Positions 55,194-64,000 of a stretch of 64,000 bases of DNA are shown one piece after another. A model generated the notes under the pieces. It saw only the letters and a program-made list of their open reading frames with translations, did not search any database and was not told the origin of the DNA. The stretch is from Caenorhabditis remanei (lineage: Eukaryota > Nematoda > Chromadorea > Rhabditida > Rhabditidae). Both the position numbers and the translations under genes were made by a program. The stretch lies in assembly GCF_010183535.1 (NCBI RefSeq), contig NC_071329.1:12338001-12402000 (forward strand). Reading direction: 5' to 3'. The first letter of the stretch is position 1, and each line of letters opens with the position of its first letter.

Positions 55194-58100
55194 ATGCGAG
55201 TGCTCACAGTTCTTCTTCTTTTCTTATTAGCCACTACCTCTTTTCAATCTATCAATCCAGTTATCTCTCCAGTTCAACTATTCTGTCCTACTGTAGGAAC
55301 TAATGCATATGCTTTGGTTACTGTAACCGAAGGATTATCTCAAATTGATTTTGAAGGCATTCTTGAAAGTTATGCAAAGTTTATGCCATTTAATTCAACT
55401 CAACAAATCAAATATGATTTTTATTTTGGAACTAATTACTCTACGATAGTTACTACAAACGATCTGGCATTAGAAATCGAGGTATGACCATCTACCCAAT
55501 AGTTGCATATCTGCTTTTTCAGTTATGGAAAAATGACTCAACCTACATCAGTATGTTATGGCACAGTTCTAAAACAAATGGAGAAACGGATGAATTGGTT
55601 GGAATAGCCAAGTCGATGCTGGATAACGTATCTGCTATTCATAGTATTTCTGTTTTGAATTCAGTCAGTTTCAGGTCGCAAAGGACAATCAACAAGACAC
55701 AACAGTCTATTTGAAGAAGCAGGTGGTGTTGATGACGGATTATGTTCCAATCAATGTAACTAACGTTTTCAATAAAAACACAAATGTAAGCAACTCATCA
55801 AAAGTCTCAGTTTAATTCCCTTGTTTTCAGGAAAACACGCAACGCCTTGGAATCATGTTCGCTCTTGACCTGACTCCACTTGACAACGCAGCTGAATTTC
55901 CTGTTTTTAAAACTGATGAAGAGAATGTTGGAGGGACTCGAGCTATTTTCCAGGAAACCAGAGACTTTGGTTTGTTTCTGTGACAGTTATTTTCCCAACT
56001 TTAATTCTAGAATTTCCTGCATTAATTCATGAAGAAAAACCGTTATCCGATGTATATGTATTTATGACTTCTGCAAATATGTCTCAGTTAATGCAAGTGA
56101 TTGAAAACACAATTGGGGGACCCACTTGTCAACTGTCTCCAACAAAAATGTATTCAACGTTTATTCACACTCAACTTGTTCAGGTTTCGTTTCGATTTCT
56201 CTCGAGTTGTGAATTGTTATTATTTTCCAGAATGACACCGTTTGGGAGCTAGTCATTCCATGGCTGGGACAGAAAACTCACAACTTTGCTTCGAATTGTA
56301 TGAAAGCTCTCGGGCATTTCAGTGAGTAACATCTTCACTTTTTCGATTCCCAATATTATTATTTCCAGAAACCAAAAAGAATTGTACCATGTCGAAAGAA
56401 CAGGTAGTCAATGATTTTGTACAACTGATTCATATGGCCAACAATCAAACTTTCGCCTATTTATTTTTGGATGACACATCATGTGCAACAACTGAAAACC
56501 TGACAACAACGATTCAAGATTCGGTAGATTGGTTTAAAATTCTGGAACTTTGATTTCACGACTTCAGATTTCAGACACACATTCGAATTGTTGTGGAGGA
56601 TGGGTTGAATGATGTTTATGAAGATTTCACACTTCCATTGGTCAATTTGGGATTTTTGGATAAAACAGTAGACAATCAAGTCATTTACAACAATATTTTC
56701 TATCTTCAAAACTTCTCAACATCTTGTACAGATGAGATTCCAATGGGTTTGGCAGTTCAATACATTATGTATTCATTGTAGAATATTACAGTACCCCTTG
56801 CCCCTTCTCGACCGTGGCATCGTCCCAAATATCTTTCGATTGCTTTGGATGACATGCTGACCATTTTCATTTGTGCAACAATATCAGTGACTACTTTTGG
56901 AATTCTCATTTATCGTCATGTGAGCAGAAAACATCAACAACAAGTCGAATTATTGAGTGAACTTATGTTACAACCAAGGATTTATAAGTGAGTTCTGATT
57001 GAAGAAAAAGAAGAATTCCATCATTTATTCTCAAAAACTTCTCATAAAATCTAGTGTAGCATTTAATTTTTGAAAGGCAGCAGCTCGATTATTTCGCGAA
57101 TTTATCACTGGTCTTCGATTTCGAAGCAGCCAATTCGTTCTCATCTGGAACGAGACTCTCCAGTTTACTCTCTTTGGCAATAACTTGTCTCGAAAGAGTA
57201 TTGATATTTGCAATCTTTTTGATAAGATCCGAAGAAATTGGATGTCCGTTGTTGATTTCGTACGTTGCTTCGGCCACAATTTCATCACAAAGTACTTTGA
57301 GAGCTCCATTTTGACTTCTATTGTGGGCACTGTACGAGCTGTTCTTCTCATTTTCCTCAAAACGAGCACGGATTTTCTGGAAAGAATCTAGTTTGAAGAA
57401 CCGAATCTGGATTTACCATTAGAAGAGGAAGACATTGTTCCAATTTCTCCTTGTTCTTCTTCTCTTTCTCCTCACTTTTCGCAATTGTAACTGTCTTTTG
57501 AAGTGAACTTTGACTCAATGAATCATTTTGGTAGTCGAGATCTTCGGCACGGTCCTTGAAATAGGTCGATGCATCGTTGATAACTTCCATAGTCTGAAAT
57601 ATTTGCATGACATCTTCTGGATGAATTCAGAATCCTCACAGTGCTATGCACTCCGTTTTCGATACGATTGTATGCCACATAACGAAGTTCAATCTTTTCC
57701 ATTGTATTACCAATTTTCTTCTTGTGAATCACAACACATTTTCTCGGAATCTCTGCATCTTCAGATGTGTACGCTGAAACTATTCAACTCAGTTTCTGGA
57801 AAACAGAGTGTTATGAATTTACCTTTTGCCTCGTAGCCTGCGGATTTTCTCATCATCGTTTCAGCCAATAAACGTGATTATTCGCTTCACTTATGAAAAA
57901 CGGAACTGATTTCTAATATCAAACTCCTACTGGTTTCAACTGAAATCTAGTTTACAAATAGTTTATGTTCACGTGGGAATGTAGAGAATGAAATAAAACT
58001 CGTGCTACAGTATTCCTTCTTTATTTCAGAGCACCAAAAGAATGCCCGAAAGTTGCTCGTCTGCCATGGGAAATTAAATCAGAAAATGTTCATATTGACA

Positions 58101-59198
58101 CCGAATTTCTTCTTGGAGAAGGTACAATATCTAACGTTTATTTGGGAAAATTGAAAGGAAAATCCCCGATAATGCAATGGATTGATAGAGTTGAAATGAA
58201 ACAATATCAAGACTGTGCAGTAGCTGTAAGAGTGAGTTAACTTCTTTTTCTTCCAGTTTCCACTCGATAAATTCTATTGTTTTCAGGTTCCACGTCATTT
58301 CGATGAACCAGAAGAAGACCAACTTCAACGAGAAATTGCTTCGATGAGACAACTGAGACATCACGATCATATTGCACTTCTTCTCGGATGGACAAATAAG
58401 AATGATTTAGTTTGTTCACTTCTCGAACTGACCCATATGAATCTCATCAAATATCTATCACAAATCAAGGAAACGTAGGTTTTTTTCTATTCTTTTCAGT
58501 CATTTTTCATACGATTTATTTCCAGAGCTGAACAGAATAACTCATCTGGATTCACTCCAATGAGTCGTATTCCATTTCAAGTTCTCTATAAAATAATATT
58601 TGAAGTTTGTGATGGAATCGAATATATTCATTCAAGAAATCTTGTTCATCGTGACTTAACTGCAAGAAACGTTCTTCTGACGACTGGGTTACGTGCTAAA
58701 ATATCAGGATTCGGGTTCTGCTCTGAACCAGATGATCCAAAATTCACTGCGAATTCACTTGCTCTTCGATTTCTGCCAGTTCGTTGGCTTGCTCCAGAGT
58801 GTTTCATTGGGAAATTCAGTGTAAAAAGTGACAGGTATAAATAATTTCCGTGGAGAAGAACGCTCTCCGATTGTTTATTTTCAGCTGGTCCTTTGGAGTT
58901 CTTATGTATGAAATATTCTCATTGGGTGAACAACCGTACGAAGACTTGTTTCGACCAGAAGAAATAATTGAAAGCATTCGAAAAGGACGAGTTCCAGCGC
59001 ATCCAAAATATTGCTCTAAACAAACGTAAGGTTTAAAAAGTTTTATTGAAAATCTCTTTTCGTTTTAGATACAAAATAATGCAGAGCTGCTATCAATCAT
59101 TTATGTCACGACGGCCTAATTTCACTCAATTGAAGAATGCATTCCATGTCCAATCTACAAATTATTATCACAATCCGGCATTTGAGCCTGATTATTAG
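55194..59198 (+). CDS. Single-pass receptor-like tyrosine pseudokinase
   Basis: Exons: 55194-55481, 55523-55627, 55675-55785, 55831-55969, 56011-56183, 56231-56321, 56369-56523, 56575 to about 56667, 56782-56987, 58030-58231, 58287-58474, 58526-58834, 58885-59025, 59069-59198. About 776 residues. A signal peptide and about 470 residues of glycosylation-site-rich ectodomain precede one membrane helix (LTIFICATISVTTFGILIY). The kinase-like domain has P-loop GEGTISNVYLG and intact HRDLTARN. However, the ATP-binding Lys is Arg (CAVAVRV) and DFG is GFG (KISGFGF), so it is predicted inactive or weak. The eighth exon's donor is uncertain, since a TAG follows if unspliced. The juxtamembrane intron (56988-58029) contains an antisense gene. 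Presumed orthologue of C. elegans B0252.1. Confidence 0.85.
57053..57974. repeat. Dispersed 0.92-kb duplication of 32834-33757
   Basis: Homology starts at TAGCATTTAATTTTTGAAAG and ends after AATAGTTTATGTTCACG. Outside these points the two loci share nothing. I saw no terminal repeats or target duplications at the edges. Confidence 0.85.
57089..57856 (-). CDS. Coiled-coil protein of unknown function, copy 2, nested in an intron
   Basis: Four exons (57823-57856, 57640-57773, 57417-57593, 57089-57376), exactly the lengths of copy 1 at 32869-33643, give an uninterrupted 210-residue protein. Differences are few: conservative changes such as Asp to Glu in exon 2 and Ser to Ala in the KFSK tail, plus an 8-nt deletion inside the last intron, which shrinks to 40 nt but keeps GT..AG. 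Introns and about 115 bp of 5' flank were copied, so it arose by DNA duplication, not retroposition. It lies antisense in the large intron of the pseudokinase gene. Confidence 0.8.
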
Positions 59199-59911
59199 TT
59201 CTTGAGTCTGCTTCCGAATACGGGTACACGAAATCAATTTGTGAATTTTCAAAGCTTTATTCAATTATTTATTATGAACACAAATGTATAAAAAATTCAC
59301 CTGAACGAAATGTTTACAGTGATCTGCTGTTGCTATGCAGTTTCAGCTTTAATTTTCAAGGATTAAACTGTTTTGTCAATATTTTTGTTGATTTTCAAAC
59401 ATTTTTGTAAAAACTCTTTTTAAAAATTCTTCAAAACCGTCCAAATAAAACAGAATGTCTGCGCGTAAGATTTAATGCATCGTACGTGGTTGTGTGTAGC
59501 GCGCCGAAATACCGTAAGGCAAAAATATTTTTTTTGAACTTCAACTTTTTTTCCAATTTTTTGTTTATTTCTTTTGCTTCGAAAGTTTTAAAGTTCAAAC
59601 AAAGGGTAATTTAAAAGTTTTTGATTTATCTTGTTTCCTTTCTACCCCTCTCTTTTCATTCAATCATTTCTGTTCAGACCGCCGATATAACTAATTTTTT
59701 CCGATTCGACATGATCTTTTGTCTTCTGTATGAGTTCCTCGTAGAGAATCGTATTTTTCATCTAGTTTCTCGTATCTGAATGAATGCTACAGGAATATTT
59801 ATAGTTTCAATTATCAATACTCACTTTATGCAGTATTTCAACGCACTCTCCGGCGTTTCGAACTTTCTTGTCTTATTGGGGAAAACGGAGTTGAGCACGT
59901 TTTTGAAAAAA
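59199..59911. other. Convergent spacer after the pseudokinase gene
   Basis: AT-rich 3' sequence of two converging genes. No gene seen. Confidence 0.4.
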
Positions 59912-61382
59912 TCATCGTACTAAAAATCGTTCACTTTTTCTCAAATTTTTATGCTCTCTCACCCCATCAATACTTCCATTTTTTGCTGCTTCCGTATCGA
60001 GGCATGATTCTAAACTATCCACTTCGTATAGCCAGCTAGCCAGTAATGAGTTGTAAATCGGTAGCCCATCTCGAAATGCCAAGTTATTGGTCATTCGATT
60101 TAATTTCCATAACCAATTATATTTCTCAGACAAGACATCAGATTGAGAGATTTGTCGGTCCAATGAAATGAAACAAACTCCTTTCCTTGTTTGTACTGTA
60201 TTCCTGCAGTCGGACCAAGGCGACCATTCCAAGGAGATCGAAATAGGAATTCCTGCTGGAAGAGTCGGGAACGAAATGGGCAATCTACAAGATGATGCGG
60301 GATTCTCACAACCTTGTTCTCTAATCGACGTTCTGAACTGAAAGAATTCAACTTTATGGGTTTTTTCATGTTGAATAGTAATCCTACATCGTAACAGGAC
60401 CAATCATTTAAACCATTTCTCGCGAAACACGTTTCCTGATCATCAAAACGTTCCGCTTCATTAGTATCGATCCAGAAGTGGTCGGGAAAACTACGAGCAG
60501 AAGAAGAGCAGCCGTTTGCTGGAATATTCTCTGTGAATTCAGATTGATAACTTCAGTCTCACAGATTTCCTTAATTTTGTTAATGTGTTTATTTGACACA
60601 TGGCGCACTGGAAGAATCGCAATAAGAACATGAAAATATCTTTGTGAAGCGACAGAATCCTCATCAAAACAGAAATAGACACCTTGAGATCTGACATTCG
60701 CCTGAAATTTCAGTTGTGGATTGTTCCAGAATCAAGTGTTGCTTACATTTTCGATCACTAAATATCCATTCTCCTGGTGGTAATACGGTTCGCTTATTGT
60801 TTCATTTGATTCAGTTTCTCTGAAAGTCTTCAGTTTCTACAGCTTTCATACCCGAAAATACGTTTCATCTTCTAAAAAATCAGCATTCTGCACCATTTCT
60901 ATATCGGGACCATCTTTGGATCCAAACGTTTCGCCCTTCTCCATAAAATCATCAATATTTCTAACTCGTGCCCATCCTTTCGGGTTTCTGTAACGTTATA
61001 TTTCTCTCGTTCATTATGTTCCTTTCCTACCCATTCAATACCAGAGCAATGTTACACATAACACACTCAATCCTAACTTTCTCTCCCGGATAGTAATACA
61101 CTGGTTTCAATACTGTATCGTGCATACATTCTCTCTCATAAAACGACTTTGAGAAAAGTGATTCTATGTATGTTCGCTTATCTTCTGTAATTGTAGCCGT
61201 TCTCCAAACATCGTCAGCTGGGAAAACGTTAAGATAAGTTGAACTTTCCGAGATGGTTTCCTGTTATTTGATGTCTGAAGTAGCTGTATATCCCTCGATC
61301 TCACTTTTTTATTAGTTGTATACTGTATCCCATTTGATGAACCGAACAAAGTTATGCAGAGAATCACATTCCGGAAATTCAT
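59912..61382 (-). CDS. Secreted Ig-like protein with WSPWSDC motif (FAM187-like)
   Basis: Seven exons (61305-61382, 61031-61260, 60894-60987, 60747-60836, 60563-60701, 60388-60518, 59912-60337) give about 395 residues with consistent phases. A signal peptide covers residues 1-19 (NVILCITLFGSSNG). GEKVRIECVMC and, later, SQGVYFCFDED look like the paired Cys strands of an Ig V-type fold. The second half has spaced cysteines and LEWSPWSDCRNTVQTRKG, a thrombospondin-like Trp/Cys motif seen after the Ig region in FAM187 proteins. No membrane helix is clear, so secretion is likely. The exon 3-4 junction is the weakest (a GTGCAG donor was chosen because the GTATGA donor breaks the frame). Confidence 0.7.
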
Positions 61383-64000
61383 ATTTTTAGAAATGAAAAT
61401 CAAATAATCAAAATGCGAGAAGTAACCTTTCGTCTAAGCGCAGTTCTCAGTGTGTCCTCTATTTTCGATTTTCAATCTTTTTTCTTTATTCGCAGTATGA
61501 ATGACCTTAGTCGCGAGTGGCCTCATTCGCAGCATTTGACAGGCGAACGTACCCGTTCATTCGTCGCTTAGCGGACATCATTCGCGTTGTGCACACACTG
61601 AGATGAAGAGATCATTCGCAAACGTTGTGCTCTAGAAGACGCAGACATTTTCCGTCTCCCTTCCGCGCCTAGGCCGCATCGGTATTTATGAACGCGTGCG
61701 GAAGCAAACATAAAATCTATCGATTAACTTGGGCGTTCACAAATGTTGCATTCAGTATTTGGCGCTACCAGTGATAATACAAGAAGTTATAATAATTGTA
61801 GGATTAATAAGTTTCATCTCCACTTCGTCCATGTTCTTCTTTTTCTCGATTATCCCGCCGCCGCGTCTTCTCGTGTCGTGTCTCGTAGTAGTCAATGACG
61901 GAAGGCAAGCACACACACCCTGGCACCACCTCCTCTCTCGCGCCTATCGCATCCCCGCTTGTCTCCTTTTTGTCTATGTCTCTTTTTTAAGTGTACTGTC
62001 TAATTCTAACGGTGCTAGTCGCCGCGTCTCACCCCTCTTCTTCAGCTCCCTTCTTTTGTTTCTTTCTCTTCCTGCTGACGCTCCCCTCCCCTTGTCTTGT
62101 GAATGTGTTTCTTCTTTTTTCGTTCATGCCCCTCACCTTTTGGCGCATTGCCAAAAGTGCGTGAGAAGCCGCAGTTCGTCGTGCCTATGCGCATCTCGGT
62201 TTCGGGGCGGGAGCAGGCGTGGCATCGCCCCGCCCTCTTCTTGTACGCCGTATTGTGTTCTCTACAATTCTAGCCAATAATATCATAACACTAGAGAGAG
62301 AGAGAGCATGTGAGAGTGACAAAAAGTCTGAAAATGCTAGAAAGAAATGTTTCAGTTTGTGATTGAAGCGTTGTTTCATCTAACCACGTGAAGCAAGAGA
62401 CACAGTCATCTAAAGACGAGCATAAAGTCACGTGCATGCTTGGATTGTGTCTTCTGAATCGAATAAGATCTGAATGAAAAGAAAACTACTGGCACTAACA
62501 TTCCAAGTCTTAACAACACTAATTTCAGGATCTTCCTAAACTTTCGATTTACCATATCGCCTATTAATACTGTCTGAAATACTGAACATATCCTCCCACG
62601 TGTGATCACAGCTGGTCACTTCGTCGCCGCCCCCAGCTCTCTGGTTCTCATGTCTATTTATTGACTGATGTGTGTCCATCTCTGGCTTCATTTCTCTTCC
62701 ACTTTTCTACGATTCAAATGACGTCATCGTGTTCATCAACTCTTCGGCGCCAACTCGTTATGCTCACCGGCGCCAATTCCTGACGCTTCACTCCGTTTGT
62801 CTCGAAACCATTTTTTGTTGATCACGAGCTCGCAGTCTAATTTTATGCAAAGTATTTGGCAAATAGCTCCTCAATGGGTCTCAATGTAATCGACTTTCTA
62901 TCTCGTGCATACGTACCAACGGTTTTTATCCCTTCTCTGAGCGTCAACTGCGCGTCAACTATGGAGGTTCCTGGAGTTTTCAGATAATTCAATAGTAAAT
63001 ATTTCTAAATCTTTCTATATGTAACTGAATCGGCACCCTGTGACTCCCTGTGACTACAAATATGACGAAACATTCCGAAATCGCCCATGAAAGATTTTCC
63101 ATCCAGTTATTTGCGAATTCCCGCACTTACGAAAGTTTGCCTAATACCCGCAACCTAAAAAGTTCTAGCATGCATTTGTTCCAGCTAAATAACGAAGCTT
63201 TGTGTTTTTCAAGTCCATTGTCTGCTGTACGTACCATTTCTCATTTCTTACTATATTTATTTTCATTAGAAAATTTATTATTTCACATGTTTATTTCCGT
63301 AAGGAAACCGTATGTTACATTTTGTTGTGATTATCAACATCACTACCTGTGACTTCCGATACGCGCGCCATCTTTTTCTCCCGCGTCGTCGCTATGTCGC
63401 CATCATCGTTTTACGATTTCTTCACACATTCCACCGACTCTTTTTCTCTGATTGACCGCTAGTAATTGAAGGCTATCATCATTCGATGAAAAACTCGAAG
63501 AAAAATTGTGAGATAAATTGTAGCTCTTTTTTCATCAAGATATCTGCCGGATGTCGGAGAAGATTTTAGTTGTAACACCTTTACACTTTAGAAGAGAATA
63601 GCTCGAGTGAAGGAACGAGTGGCTCATAGGATATCAATTCGAATGGTAGCAAACTACGAGGCCACATGTAAACGATTGATGAGTGTTTTATTGCTCCTCT
63701 ACGACATATTAGTTTAAACCCATCACTCTCGTCTAGTCATGCTAACGTTTGTAAGAAACTATATGCTCTAGAAAAAAGTTGACTCATGCTATTCTTTATT
63801 GTAAAACAGCCACCTAGAACACTGTTTGTCTCCATACATGGCTTTACGACCTTGGCCACCTACGCTTTCGGACCGCCGCCTTTCATAGTGGAAAAATGAG
63901 TCAGTAGAAGGAACGTGGCGTTGGAAAGATCCCAAGACTCGTCTCGCTGACTCACAATTCACTTTTTAAGTGGCCCTTCTTCCCAGTTTCCATGAGTCTG
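61383..64000. other. Upstream region, no gene recognised
   Basis: Contains repeated CATTCG words (61520-61630), C/T-rich tracts (61830-62230), E-box-like CACGTG (62387, 62430, 62599), E2F-like GGCGCCAA twice (62752, 62770) and TGACGTCA-type words near 62720. This looks like a promoter-rich region of a gene beyond the window edge. No exon chain is supported. Confidence 0.45.

Noticed and set aside
61729..62280. 183-codon plus-strand frame
   Set aside because: C/T-rich Ser/Leu/Phe composition typical of a promoter tract, with no motif or splice support.
1..64000. CRISPR array, bacterial operon or prophage
   Set aside because: Spliceosomal introns throughout, with no regularly spaced repeats and no bacterial gene content.

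Overview
This is nuclear DNA of a nematode, most likely a Caenorhabditis species that is not C. elegans. The evidence is short (45-60 nt) GT..AG introns with TTTCAG acceptors, trans-splice-like acceptors a few bases before start codons, AT-rich spacers full of small palindromic repeats, and a gene order that I recognise from memory as the C. elegans chromosome II segment C44B7-B0252 (pmp-1, pmp-2, acer-1, adal-1, hrpl-1, psmd-9, asm-1, cyn-10). No database was searched. Symbols rest on family recognition plus that order. Exon coordinates were read by hand, and reading phase was checked across nearly every junction.

Layout. 1-2.7 kb: no recognisable gene, odd composition, short repeats. 2.76-3.42 kb (+): acidic coiled-coil protein. 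4.16-8.28 kb (-): SLC36-type amino-acid transporter lacking its C-terminal half, with a mariner-like element and a palindromic MITE in its introns. 8.3-11.2 kb: repeat-rich spacer with a near-perfect palindrome of about 0.88 kb. 11.3-12.4 kb (-): gamma-glutamylcyclotransferase. 12.9-19.4 kb (-): two tandem peroxisomal ABCD half-transporters with a converted 3' end. 20.0-21.6 kb (-): acetyl-CoA hydrolase/CoA-transferase. 23.4-24.9 kb (-): adenosine-deaminase-like N6-methyl-AMP deaminase. 25.5-28.7 kb (-): ERMP1-like M28 metallopeptidase. 29.3 kb: tRNA-Glu(UUC). 29.9-32.5 kb (+): hnRNP L homologue. 32.9-33.6 kb (-): coiled-coil protein of unknown function. 33.9-34.6 kb (+): proteasome chaperone psmd-9. 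34.8-36.9 kb (-): SLC22-like transporter. 38.7-40.9 kb (+): acid sphingomyelinase.

41.1-48.1 kb is the unusual part. It is an island of about 7 kb holding fragments of a nucleotide-sugar transporter gene, a beta-propeller/Ser-Thr-kinase fusion gene and an F-box gene. It is bounded by near-identical 1.16 kb direct repeats made of the 3' half of asm-1 plus the last exon of cyn-10. cyn-10 follows at 49.2-49.9 kb (-). 52.5-53.6 kb holds two tiny genes, a secreted basic peptide (+) and a single-pass membrane micropeptide (-). 55.2-59.2 kb (+) is a receptor-like tyrosine pseudokinase whose juxtamembrane intron carries an intact antisense second copy of the 33 kb coiled-coil gene. 59.9-61.4 kb (-) is a secreted Ig-like protein with a WSPWSDC motif. 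The remainder is upstream DNA without a recognised gene.

Functionally the conserved genes are mostly lipid, acetyl-CoA and nucleotide metabolism plus RNA processing and proteostasis. They do not form one pathway. The accessory layer (kinase fusion, F-box, gene copies, palindromes) shows recent local rearrangement.
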